Assembly (NCBI GenBank): GCA_029851415.1
Contig: CM056742.1
Coordinates: 12,813,736-12,877,735, forward strand
Direction of reading: 5' to 3'
DNA: 64,000 bases
From: Eretmocerus hayati
Lineage: Eukaryota > Arthropoda > Insecta > Hymenoptera > Aphelinidae
Position 1 is the stretch's first letter; each line of letters begins with the position of its first letter. Under the pieces are notes generated by a model. The model was not told where the DNA came from. It searched no databases and was given only the letters and a program-made list of their open reading frames with translations. Shown one piece after another: positions 53,225 to 64,000 of this stretch. The position numbers were made by a program, and so were the translations under genes.

Positions 53225-54475
53225 TGTTTGGACAAACATCTGCTATCACTTGAAACACATCCTCAACGATATTTCTATCGAACAGACTTAACTTGAATTT
53301 AAATAGTTGAACAATCCTTTTCACATTCGTTTCGGAAAACTCCATACATCAATTTTTCAAGTTTGGAGCATTGTGCAAACTCGCGAGGTTCAAATGGTCA
53401 AACACTGTTTCGTTGTGGATATTTTGAATAAGACGACTTTCACATTTAATTTTCAACGTGTTAATTGAGTATTTATATGCACCAATAAATAGTTCCCTGG
53501 TTATTCCATCGCAATCGTCAACAATACCTGCGTGAATAAGACGGAGGAATTCTTTCATGACATAATAATCGGAATCTTGAATGGGCACAGATGGTCGTTT
53601 GTTTTCTTGCAAATCACTAGTGAGCTTGGTGAACATTTGTGCAAAAATACTGGACTCCTTGTCGGCAGAATATTCTCATGAGCATGAATTTTCTTCTCAT
53701 CTATGGTAAGGATGATATCACTGTATTCTTCGTCGTCGATGAACTTCTCAAAATCATTAATTTTTTTCATGCCATGGCTTGTTTTCTTATTTAAGGTAGT
53801 ACTAGCGGTCCTTGAATGACCGTACACAAAATTACGGAATTCGGCACAGTGGTAGATTGATATCTCAAACTGTCTCAGTTACAATTCCAAGAGCCTTTAG
53901 AGTCTGAGAGGAAAGTTCTGAGCATTTTCGTGAGAGTCGAATTAATACGTCATTTTATGGGAAATGATGAGTAGAGGAACATCTACCGTATAGATTTTCA
54001 CGAGAGTCGGCCCACAAAAGAAAGAGTGCACGAAAATCACGTGGAAACCAACAGATTAACGGTTCAGTGCCTACAAAAGCTCGTACAAAAGAAGATCCAA
54101 GCCCAAGTGTCATTCATTTCTGCGGTTTTGGGGCTGGGTTGTCGTCTGCTGCGTGTATTCACTATACCTATATCGCAGGTGAAAGAGAGTCAAGCGCGGG
54201 TATATTCTGCACTTGGACTCATCAGTACCACTAGTACTACCTTGAAAATCTCACCCCTCTCAATACCCAGTTTCAAGCATGATTTTGCATATTACTGTGA
54301 GAGTTTTGTTTTGAGAATCGGTTGATATCTTCAACATACTTTCATCTATCAGACACGCATTATCCTTGCATTTGGAAAATTCCAATTCCATTTTGTTGAT
54401 GTCGAATAATAATATGCTAGTGATATCCATAGTCATTATCCGACCTTTGCTCTTCGAGAGAAAGAATTGCACTCT
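53225..54475 (-). pseudogene. MATH-BTB pseudogene (second copy)
   Basis: A close relative of the gene at 5992-6978 on the same strand, with several lesions. The BTB and C-terminal part runs 53225-53790; an in-frame TGA at 53349-53351 falls just before CMEF. An extra base in an A5 run (53643-53647) shifts the frame after RSPVF. A MITE at 53795-54241 interrupts the linker between MATH and BTB, and another frame change lies near 54270. The MATH remnant is 54245-54475 (DNACLIDESML, KTLTVICKIML). The MATH N-terminus and start codon were not found. It is not expected to make a protein. Confidence 0.85.
53795..54241. mobile_element. MITE inside the MATH-BTB pseudogene
   Basis: 447 bp with inverted ends GGTAGTACTAGCGGT / ACCACTAGTACTACC, flanked by TTAA (left) and TTGA (right). 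MATH-BTB homology resumes on both sides of it. Non-coding. Confidence 0.7.
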
Positions 54476-55181
54476 TTCGTCGATCTTCCACCTTCACTCG
54501 AAGTTGGTAAAAAATACAGCAATCAATAATTACAATAGGTTAGAAAATAGGATGGATATAGGGATCTGACTCATTTCAACTCTCAATTTCTAGGAAATTG
54601 CGGCTTATTGGAAAACTCCCCGAACTAAGATAAGAATGCTATCCCCTTTCAGGTTCCACTTAGTCGAGTTCGAACTTTACTTTAAAAACATTTTTAACAC
54701 GAATTATTGCAAGAGTCTTGTTTCCCTCATTATTGCAAGTTTTGCCAGATAACAACCTCAATTCGAGAAACCTTCCCACATGCGCATCATACAATTTTTC
54801 AAAATCTTTTGAACTGCACACGCTGCATTCGAGTATACTCAGCCAAATTTGAGATAAGTATTTCAATGGGAAGAGTCATAGTTTTTTTTTTGGCAATGAG
54901 AATAGAAAAAAATAGCAAAACTAATTTCTATCATGAGTTTCCACTCACCAGGGAATTTTGGTGCCACCGCAGGGCACCAAGCTGTTATCGTCGCCCTCGA
55001 CGAAGAAAAATGCGTCCCCATGTAGAAAGTACATTGGGAGAACCAGGGAGATCAATGAAATGTGCTTTTCTTCTCCGGAAGTGACGTTACGATCTAGATC
55101 AGAATGCAAAGTTGTGATCCGTTTTCCCTGTGGGATTTTTGAATGGAGTTACCCAATAGCCAGATAGGAAGAACGTACGCA
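54476..55181. other. Spacer between MATH-BTB pseudogene and gene B
   Basis: About 0.7 kb, presumably including the 3' UTR of gene B and decayed 5' sequence of the pseudogene. A 68-codon minus-strand frame (54660-54866) has no recognised domain. Confidence 0.45.
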
Positions 55182-57958
55182 TCAAATGCTTGAGAGAGGC
55201 TTGTCCATACAGTGCTCACGCGTATGACGAATCATCTGTTTCTTACGAATGAAGCTTTTGCCGCAATCAGCACAATGGTAAGGTGTCTCGCCTGTATGTA
55301 TCATCATGTGAGAGGCGAATGACGATCGACTCGCCAGAATCCTTCCGCAGATTTTGCAAATTGTGCCTCTATCCTCTGGATTCATGTGTGTTCTGTTGTG
55401 CGATTGCAAGCTTGAAATTGTGCGATAAGCTTTGTCGCAAATCTTGCACGCATACGGTTTTTCTCCTGTATGAATTCTCAAGTGGGACTCATAGTTTGCT
55501 TTGTGAGTGAATCGCTTCCCGCAAATGTCGCAAGAATAGGGCTCTCTACCCTCGTGTGTCAACAAATGAGAATTCAGCAACCATTTTGCGCTATGACTTT
55601 TTCCGCAAACTGTGCATATGAAAACTTTTCCCTCGTGCCTATAAGCTACATGCGCATCAAGTTCAGATCGACTTGTGCATTTCTTTTCGCAGAGGCCGCA
55701 CGAATAGGGATTGTCTTCTTGGTGTAAGAGCATGTGGGTCTTCAGTGTGGATTTTAAAGTGAAGCTTTTCTTGCAAATGTCACACAGGAAGAGTTCTTCT
55801 CCCGTATGCATCCTTAAATGCTGTTCAAGCAACCATGCCCGTGAAAAACTCTTCTTGCAGAATTTACATGGAATCTCTTCTTTTTCCTTGTGCACTGTAT
55901 TCATATGATTGGTTAGGATTGCCTTCGTTCTGAAATTTCTTCCGCAAATACTGCAAGAAAATGGTTTCTCACCAGTATGTATTCTCATATGCTGTGTCCA
56001 TTCGGATTTCGACCGCAAACCTTTCCCACAAACTTCGCAAGAGAATCGCCATTGACCAGTGTGCAGCATCGAATGCAATCTCAGAGCATGCTTACTGAGA
56101 AAGTTTTTTTTGCAAACATTACACTCAATCAACTCGTCGTCCTCGTGTGTCCCAATTGGTTGAATTGAACTTGTTTTGCTTTCCAATTCCTTACCGCATT
56201 CATCGCACGTAGAAAGCCCTTCGGCCGATGGGTGCATCTTCTCATGCTGCTGCGATTTTATTCTATTGGCGAATACATTTCCACAAGTCTTGCATGAAAA
56301 CGTTCCATCTTGGACTTCAAGATGTGAATTGTGAGTCATCGTGAGCAGGTTCAAGCCATCTTTTCTCGTGACCGATTTGTTGCAGACATTGTTGCTGAAC
56401 GGCTTCTTTCTCGTGTGAATTCTCAAATGCTGCTTTAAACTGGACTTGTCAATAAATTTCTTTCCGCAGTAGTCGCAACAAAGGGGTTCCTCGCCCTTGT
56501 GCTCCAACAGATGCAAATCAAGAAATGTCTTGTGAGGGCAGTCTTTGCCGCAGATTTTACACAAGTATAGCTTTTTACATGATTTTTCGGTGACGTGAAC
56601 GTCCAGATCGGTTACACTCGAGAATTCTTTATCACAGACCTTGCACGATAGGGGGTTTCCCATCGAATGCTGCTTCATGTGTTTCGTCAAATGACTATTG
56701 TACACAAAGTTCTTACCACAAATTTGACATCCGAATGGTCTCTCACCAGTGTGCTTCATCATGTGCTGTTTCAATTGGAATGGATAAATGAACCTCTCGT
56801 CACATACTTTGCACGGGAGGGGCTTATTTTTCTGGTGAACGATCTTACAATGTACTGTTAATTGACGTTTGATATAGAATCTTTTGTTGCAGATCTCGCA
56901 TGGGAAATCTTTCGTTTTCTTGTGTTGCACCATATGATCCCTCAGAGAATGTTTAACCTTAAAACTTTTTCCACAAATCTCACATGAAAATGGTTTCACG
57001 TCAGCGTGTATGCCTATATGCTGGACCAGTTCAGATTTACTGCAGAATTCCTTACCACAATGGTCGCAAAATAAGAGACCCTCTCTGGTATGCAACCTCG
57101 AATGAATTTTTAGGCCCCTTTCACAGATGAAACTCTTATTACATTCATTGCAAGTATACTGCTTCCGATTTATGTCATGTACCCTCATGTGACTGATTAA
57201 ATTGAACTTTATGTTGCAAACCTTACCGCACGTATCACAAGTGTAACCGACTTTACTTGGATGATGTGCACGTTTATGTGTTCTCAACTTATGCCAACTC
57301 TCAAAGCCTTTACCACATAATGTGCAGAATAATGAACTCTCACCAGTGTGCATAGACATATGACTGATAATAGATTTCTTGCATTTGTACTGTTTCTTGC
57401 AGACGTTGCATGAGAATAGTTTCTGATCGGTATGTAACCTGGTATGATCTATCAATTTTTCATGTGTAGTGAAGTTTTTTCCACAATGATTGCAAAGAAA
57501 AATTTTGTTGTCCTCATGCATCGCAACGTGTTTCTTCAAAGAACTTTCCAATGAGAATTTTTTATTACAGAGTTCGCATGAGAAGAGTGTACCCAAGTGC
57601 CGACGTAAATGATCAGCCAACAACTGCTTCCTGGTGAAACTCTTGTTGCAGATATCGCAATAGAAACGCTGAGGTGCTCTGGAGTGCTTGTCTATGTGCA
57701 TGACTAGCCAATACTTGCGTGTGAAGTTAACTCCACAAATATCACAAGAAAAAAGTTTTTCCGCGTTGTGAGTCCTGGTGTGCGCTGTTAGATGTTTCTT
57801 CTTCGAGTATTTTTTCCCACATGTCGAACACGAGTACAATTTTTCAGCCACGTGAAACTTCATGTGCTTATTATATCCTGATCTTGTCTTTAGATTTTTC
57901 TTGCAGATGAAACAATGAAATTGCAGGTGGTCGCCCGATCTTGAGTTATGCCTGGCAT
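55182..57958 (-). CDS. Zinc-finger gene B, terminal poly-C2H2 exon
   Basis: The exon starts after acceptor CAACAG (AG ends at 57959), phase 1, and encodes 924 residues to TGA. About 32 C2H2 fingers can be counted, starting with HCFICKKNLK and ending with YHCADCGKSF. Three or four are degenerate (for example one with FSNNVCNKS and one lacking the first His). It is collinear finger by finger with gene A and carries the intact frame through the point where A is broken (FLCDICKKSF). It is likely a nuclear sequence-specific DNA-binding protein with a very long recognition surface. Target unknown. Confidence 0.9.
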
Positions 57959-58053
57959 CTGTTGGGGTTTGAAACGATAAATCAGCATAAAATGATAATC
58001 GACGTCAAGAATCAATGCAGAAAGTAAGCGGTGACTATAAAAGGTCTACTAAC

Positions 58054-58209
58054 CGGTATGCATTCCGAAGCTCCGATATGGATCACTAATTTCAGCTTCG
58101 CTCGAATCAAATTTTTGAGGCTTCATTTGATTTTCCAAAACAGCCTCATAGTCAATCACCAACGGATCATCCCCCAGTGGCATTTCCTGTTTGTATTCCG
58201 CCAAACTAC
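58054..58209 (-). CDS. Zinc-finger gene B, exon 4
   Basis: A 156-nt exon between acceptor TTCACAG and donor GTTAGT, phase 1 on both sides. It encodes 51 full codons rich in acidic residues (MPLGDDPLVIDYEAVLENQ). The junction codons are Gly with exon 3 and Asp with the finger exon. No homologue was seen in gene A. Probably a flexible or effector linker. Confidence 0.75.
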
Positions 58210-58361
58210 CTGTGAAGTCAGAGTAATTATAATTTTGGTAAGATTCTAGAAGATGGAAAAAAGATCATCAGCATTAGTTTCGGAAGAATTATCGAGATAG
58301 GTTCGAGGGATTTTTTTCTTGTAACTATAGGTTATTGCAAAAGAATAAAAGTGCCATTTAC

Positions 58362-58586
58362 CGGTTTCAGATCTCGAAAACAACTGATGCACATTTGCAT
58401 CGGTAGCACACCCTTGTGAATTTGAAGATGCGAATAATTGCGTTTGCTGAAGGCTGCTAGAAGAATTTTCGTGTTCCATCTTGGGTCGCCGAGATTGAGC
58501 GCAATCGATATCATCATCCATTATTGTTTCTTCTTTCAGAACCAGCTGTTCGTGTTTGAGATTTTCCAACTGTGCCCGAGACATTG
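58362..58586 (-). CDS. Zinc-finger gene B, exon 3
   Basis: A 225-nt exon between acceptor ATTCCAG and donor GTAAAT, phase 1 on both sides. It encodes 74 codons of Ser/Gln/acidic sequence (MDDDIDCAQSRR, SSSSLQQTQLF). Like exon 4 it is absent from gene A. The internal ATG at 58584 could be mistaken for a gene start, but the acceptor two bases upstream and the conserved upstream exons argue that it is internal. Confidence 0.75.
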
Positions 58587-58728
58587 CTGGAATATGAGAT
58601 TTTGTGGAGAAATAACCGCACTCATCTAAAAAATTTCAGGGGTTTGAATGAGGCATGATCAAGGGTACGGGTCATGCGCAAAAATTTGTGATTAGCCTAT
58701 AAGTTTCAGTCTCAACACATTCTCTTAC

Positions 58729-58896
58729 CTGCCTCAGGCGTATTATATTCGGAAGTTGACGAAAGCAGCATTTCATTTGTTATAGACAATCCATTCTTGT
58801 TTTTGTTTTTGCGTGTAGTTGTTGGATTGAACTTCGTGTTGGTCTTCACCCCGTCACATCGAACCAACACAATTTTCAGCACTCGCCGGCCAGCAT
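58729..58896 (-). CDS. Zinc-finger gene B, exon 2
   Basis: A 168-nt exon between acceptor TGTTCAG and donor GTAAGA, phase 1 on both sides; 55 codons with VLVRCDGVKTNTKFNP and a Lys/Asn run. Homologous to gene A exon 2 (26604-26765), with conservation strongest in the first 25 residues. The domain is unassigned. Confidence 0.8.
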
Positions 58897-61202
58897 CTGA
58901 ACATTATAATTTGCAAGAAAATATTTATAATTTGATCAGGTATTTGTGATTATTGTGAAAAGAATCATTGATAATAGCATGGCTGTACATGCTCATTGGA
59001 AGTGACAGAACCGGTACAGCAGAAACCGTCCAATTCGAAAAACTCCCTAATTCGAAGTTAATGTCTGGTCTCTTGAAAAAAGCCCTCTATCTCAGAGAAA
59101 TACACTGTGAACAGATAAACCCCCTCACTCGGAATCGAGTTCACTGGCAGATGCTTCCGAACACAAAAATCCGCCTATAATTTGAGCCAAAAACATGAAC
59201 GGTTTGACTTTTTATTACTCGAGAATCTGAAATCAATTAGGTTGACTACCATCTCACAGTTCCCCGAGCCCAGGTAAATTTTGGATGAGCTATTGGGAAC
59301 CAGATGTTTTCAGCTCTGTTTTGACTGGAGAATGCTGTGTCTGTCGCATGAGATTGCAGTTCTCGCACCGAGCGAATATAACTGATTTTTTTTTTTGTAG
59401 TAACTGTGAATGGAAATTTTCATCTTTTTCTTTCAATACGATTGATCGAGTACTCGATCAAGTTTGTAATGATTTGATTATGTGATTGGGATGAATTGAT
59501 TTTAGAACTTTTTCAGTTTCTATTTGAGAATATATTATTTTATTGAGGACATCGTCTGTCGAGTGTCATGCTCCATTTCTCGTTGACTCTCATGATATTC
59601 AAATTAAAGAGTTTCTGCTGTGTTTGATCCATCGCCTGAATCAAATTCAATGTATTTTCGCCACTTTCACCGGCGTCGGACGTCTCATGTTCAAGTATTT
59701 AAACGAGATGGACAAATCAGGGTCCCATTTAGATAGCAAGGAAGATCAGTTCCAAGTGATTGAATGGATGTACTGACATGAAAGACCTGTTGAATTTTTC
59801 TTCGACTATCAGACATGACATGTTGATTCAACTTGATTGTTGGATAAAAAAAGTTGATGTCTGCAAACTAGAATTAACTTCCCAATCGCTGGGATTGAGC
59901 TGCAGTTGAGAAAGGACGAGTCGAGCTCGTATGTAACTTATGTTGATTTGGTTCTTGAAATTGGAATTGAGTTTTTCATGACTGGTCAAGGAATAGTTCA
60001 GGAACAAATGAGAAATTTGCGTTCCAGTGCAAGAGTTATTTTTTATGCAACCGTCTTGCAAGAGATCTCAAAAATTGAACCTTTAGATGGATTATACTTG
60101 TTCGCAGACATGGAAGTCTCAAGGAGAGGAAACAGAGTTCGAATTACCAATTTTGACCAAAATTCGAAAAAAATATTTTCCACACAGTTTTGTACGATCT
60201 ATCAACTATAAAGTGTCCAGAGTATTTCCGTTCAATACGACTCATGTCGAGAGGATCTGGACGGGCATGCAGCTTAAAACTTCATTGCAATTACACTCAT
60301 ATCATTTGACTCCCACGGACTAGTTTGGACAGTAATGGAGTTTCCGACTATATCTGCGGAAAGGAGGTGCGTGACTTAAAATTACTCAACATACTTCATA
60401 TTCTAGACCATACAAGACTTTTAGAAACTTGAGTATGGTAAATACGGGCGACTCCAACTTCTGGTTCCCTCCTCCTTAGTTCAGCATGGTTGATAATTTG
60501 TTAAGATTTGAGATCGTGTCATTTTAATCCCTTGATTTGCACAAAAAAAAGACGAATATTTCACATTATGCTAAGTCATAGCTCGCACAGTTAAGAAGTT
60601 GACGAATGACGTGGTGTAATCAATTTTCATAACTTGTTCGTCAATATTTGATCCAGGATTAAGAACTACCCCATACGGATGAACTAAATAATATTTAATA
60701 TGGAGTATAACTGTTTCCCTTGATTGAGTTAGTCCTGCCAATATCACTACAAATGTAGGACGTGAGAAAATTTGAATAGCGAATTCCCACAGAGAATTTT
60801 AATGCCAAAGAACAATTACGAATAACTTGAAGGTTGTCCCAATCGAATCTTCGGAAATATTCTGTAACATGATTAATCAATACATTGAGAAAAATAGCAT
60901 TGAGAGAAAAACATTTGGGAACAAAACGTTAGACAGATTAGCATTGGGAGAAATACAATTGCACAGTATGGTTGTTGGGCAAACACGTTTTGGGAAAAGT
61001 GGCCAGGGAAAAGTGTTTATGGCATCCATCGTTGAAAGTCGGCTTCCACGATGAATAGCCATAAAATTCTGTATGCATTTTCGGTACTCGATACATAATA
61101 TACTATTCTCTACCGATAATTACCATACTGATTATGGGCGAGAATACTTACTCAAACTTGAATTTAAGTCTTTATAATATGATAAGGTAGGTAGCTTGTT
61201 AC
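58897..61202 (-). other. Intron 1 of zinc-finger gene B
   Basis: 2.3 kb against 376 bp in gene A. The part next to exon 2 aligns with gene A. The extra ~1.9 kb begins near 59010 with TACAGCAGAAACCGTCCAAT, which resembles a pogo-like transposon end. No transposase frame was recognised. Confidence 0.6.
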
Positions 61203-61377
61203 CAGTATGCGATGGTGTGGTTGCTTGCTTCTTTCCAAAATGAGATGATCTAGTTGAATCAGGTGGTTTTGAATGTCGATTCCCATCATCTGGTTGTTGT
61301 ATCTCTCGACGTTCCACTAGATAATCCGTGATTGACTTACACTTGAAGCTCAGTTGCTTGTGTCTAGATCGCCCCAT
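61203..61377 (-). CDS. Zinc-finger gene B, exon 1 with start codon
   Basis: ATG at 61377; 58 codons (MGRSRHKQLSFKCKSITDYL at the start, HSKPPDSTRSS later) then a GTAACA donor, phase 1. Homologous to gene A exon 1, and both share the bases preceding the ATG. With the other four exons the protein is about 1166 residues. Confidence 0.8.
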
Positions 61378-61552
61378 GACGATATTTAATTTCCTTCCCT
61401 CGACAGCGGGAACACTTGGATTTCTGTGGATCTAGACGAATTCTGAAATTTAATTTGAGTAATCCGTACGCTAAATACTATAGCTATGTTTCTGATTTTG
61501 AGAAAATTCGTTAGGTCATTTTGAAACTTGTTTCTGAAAAATTTCTAGATCC

Positions 61553-62177
61553 GATACTCGACCTCAGCTAGATAAACGGAGGTCACTACGGGTTACGGTA
61601 ACCACTGTAGCTCCAAAAAGAAGCGTTTCATCCGAAAACTTTTGGGATCGGAGTGATTCATGATCACAGCGAAAACGAGCTAAGAACTTTGGCTTTGACC
61701 TTGGAGGTCCTTTTCAGAGTGATTTGGAGGTAAACCGAATCTTTCTAATAGGCAGACCTTTGGAACTCGGATACCAGAGAAACTTGAAAACCATCAAACT
61801 TTTGACCGCCATATCCTCTTTAGTGAACCAGTGAGCTGATCTTGCATGCCCAACTTCGAACAGAAAAATTTCTGACAGAAGGCTCACTTTTGGAGCTACA
61901 GCGGTTATGCCAACCCGCACTTTTTCATCTCGCCAAGGTCGAGTCGGATCACATAATGTTCCAGACAAAAGTTTCATAGTATTTCACGTTCTTCCGGAAT
62001 CTAAGGTGAGAAGAAGGCGTTTCCATTTGAAAAAATTTAGTTGACCTCGAAGGTCATAAACCAGGTTACCATCGGATGTCCCCTTCATGGAGTAAGGAAC
62101 ACGTGTGACGGGGGTTTTCGCGATTCCCAACCGTTTCTGAAAGAAGAGGGGGGTATTTACTTTTCGGACCCCCTGTA
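61553..62177. mobile_element. Diverged inverted-repeat element upstream of gene B
   Basis: GATCCGATACTCGACCT near 61553 and AGGTCGAGTCGGATC near 61940 are inverted, with TGTAGCTCCAAAA also inverted between them. A further end, GGACCCCCTGTATA (62158-62171), resembles a widespread insect MITE terminus. The boundaries are uncertain. Confidence 0.45.
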
Positions 62178-63230
62178 TAATTCATCGTTGCTCGATTCAA
62201 GAGAATTGTTGAATAGATAATGTTGTATGACCGTTGATGAAAATTATCTACTCCGGCACACTAAAAACGAATTGGTTCCATTAGCAAAATTTCTAGTTAA
62301 CTCGTACTCAGTTCGTCTGCTATCCTGGCAACTCTTACCCTCGAAAATTTCAGCAAAAAATGAGCTCGTCTAGCCTGAGCTAGCAATTTGACGTTGCTGG
62401 CTCCGCGAATGTTTTGTAGAGCACGCGCGGAACGCATTGTTTTGTCAAGTAAATGGGCCAATCGATTCATTGACAAATCACACTTAAGCAGATGTCTTCT
62501 GCTGGATTAGTTACGCGATGACGTACTATCTAAACAAAAAATTGCACTTATTGCACAGTTATTGAAGAGGTTACTTATATCAACGTTATATCAACAGTTA
62601 TGCGGTTAGCCCCAAGCGTTTTGTTGTCGTAGGCGAATTAATTTCTTTGCATGGGAAGAGTCGCAAAAAATTGGATGTATGTTGACCGGCAACATTTTTT
62701 CATTCGTTTCCTTCAGCGTTCTACCGAGATTTTTACAGAAATCTTATCTCAGTATAAAAACTCAAACGTGATTCACTCTATGGATGTTCACCAACTTCCT
62801 ACTCTCCAAAAACCATAGTTTACGTTCCCTGGCATTTCGAAAAATTAGAGGAGACAGGTCGATTTTGAAGAGCTCACAGTTATATCAGTAAATAGAGGTG
62901 AAAATAAATGGCTCAGCTCAGTACATCGGCCAAATCGTGCGCATGACCCCCGCGAATCATCTCACCAACTTGTTATCTGGAGGTACATACGTATCAAAGA
63001 TAGTAGTTTCCCAGAGATTCAGCCCAAAAAAATTGTCACGCCCGCTAGAATTTTTTGAAGGTCACAAACGGCTTTTTCAGCGTTTTTTCGAAAAATTGCC
63101 ACATTGACCAGGAGTATCGCATCGAGGTCTGCGGCGGCGCATTTCCTCTGTTTCAAGGTCAACTTACAAAAAAAATTGTGAGACTCAACTCGACGATATA
63201 CATAAAGTCACTTTCTTCCGATTGTTAGAC
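62178..63230. other. Intergenic, nothing recognised
   Basis: Short unsupported frames only. Confidence 0.5.
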
Positions 63231-64000
63231 CATTTCAAAGTAGATTCCATTTCAACACATCTCAATGTCTTCTGTATCAGCTGAATGAATTCTCTATTTC
63301 TTTCAAAGCCTTACAGTTTACGTTTTTGAAAGATCTTAACAAACATAATTTGAAACTCTTGCCAAATCCAAGTATCAACTTTTACTCTGAAAGTCACTCC
63401 AGCGAGCTATTCTGACCAGGATATTTGGGCATATCCTAGTCAAAACTTTGAAAATAATCATTATATTGATCACAGAAAATCTAGAGGCCTACAAATTGCA
63501 ATAATAATCTGAATCTTACCAATACACCCTTGGTAACATGAAGCTTACCATCTAATCAGTCAAGTTCAAGTCACAGAATCCCATAACCAAGCCAATCATC
63601 AACAGATTCAGACAAATGAATGTAAAATCATCCCTCTAAAATACAGAGATTTCAAAAAAACTCAATTATAGCTCAATGCATCATCCAGTTATTAACTTTT
63701 GCTCTCAAAGTCAGCCGGGCGCGCCATTTGGACCAAGTAATTTTGAGATACTCTAGTTGAAACCTAGAATAGGATGGTAAGATTGATCAAATATGATTCA
63801 GGGACCCACACATGGTTATACGCTCCTGAATTTTATCAAATCAAACCTGGAATTATGAACTATGTGATCCTGTAACTTTTCATCACAAAAACTTCATCCC
63901 CAACAGATAACAACAAATGCAGTTGGGATCACCTCTATAAAATGTAGAGATTGTAGCAGACACAGTTTGAACTTTATAACAATTTTCAATCATTTCCTTT
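63230..64000. repeat. Diverged ~310-bp tandem repeat at window end
   Basis: Paired landmarks: ATCAACTTTTACTCTGAAAGTCA (63375, quoted in part) and its variant TTAACTTTTGCTCTCAAAG (63690); AAATACAGAGATT (63640) and AAATGTAGAGATT (63940). Spacing is 300-315 bp. The array probably continues past the window. Confidence 0.6.

Noticed and set aside
58246..58584. 112-codon frame taken as a separate small gene
   Set aside because: Only its first 74 codons are exon; acceptor and donor in phase with neighbours show it is exon 3 of gene B.

Overview
The window looks like insect nuclear DNA: AT-rich, intron-containing genes with GT-AG splicing, poly-C2H2 zinc-finger and MATH-BTB genes of the kind expanded in insects, an env-bearing Gypsy (errantivirus-type) retroelement, a Penelope-like element, and dense short inverted-repeat transposons. 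The MATH-BTB plus poly-zinc-finger content would suit a parasitoid wasp, but that is a guess; no marker gene fixes the species.

Host genes. There are two copies of a two-gene block, all on the minus strand. Block 1 is a MATH-BTB (speckle-type POZ-like) gene (5992-15239, split by a retrotransposon) and zinc-finger gene A (20381-27319, with a frameshift near its 3' end). Block 2 is a decayed MATH-BTB pseudogene (53225-54475) and zinc-finger gene B (55182-61377, five exons, about 1166 aa, intact). A and B align finger by finger, share splice sites and some intron sequence, and differ by two phase-1 symmetric exons. A small secreted-type ORF (2212-2640, minus) is the only other plausible host gene.

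Retroelements. (1) 6979-15160, minus strand: a complete LTR element with very large LTRs (2205 and 2298 bp), TG...CA ends and a 4-bp target duplication. It has gag and a retropepsin ORF but no reverse transcriptase, RNase H or integrase. It sits inside the first MATH codons of the MATH-BTB gene. (2) 33543-48846, plus strand: a complete 15.3-kb Gypsy/errantivirus-like element with 315-317-bp LTRs and a 4-bp target duplication. It carries gag, a textbook -1 frameshift signal, a long pol, env, and a separate upstream leader exon supplying the env signal peptide. Between RNase H and integrase, pol carries about 800 extra residues with an OTU-like cysteine protease module and a possible macro-like module; this is the most unusual item in the window. 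A 5'-truncated Penelope-like element (40967-42783) interrupts its integrase zinc-binding domain.

Rest of the window. The remainder is mostly foldback and MITE-type elements: Tc1-like (848-1942, 18669-19588), near-perfect palindromes (23610-24193, 49220-51260, 15573-16812), and piggyBac-type with TTAA-like targets (30637-31081, 51283-52250). There are also satellites rich in CGCGTACGCG (25590-26245) and several diverged tandem repeats. No rRNA, tRNA or CRISPR was seen.
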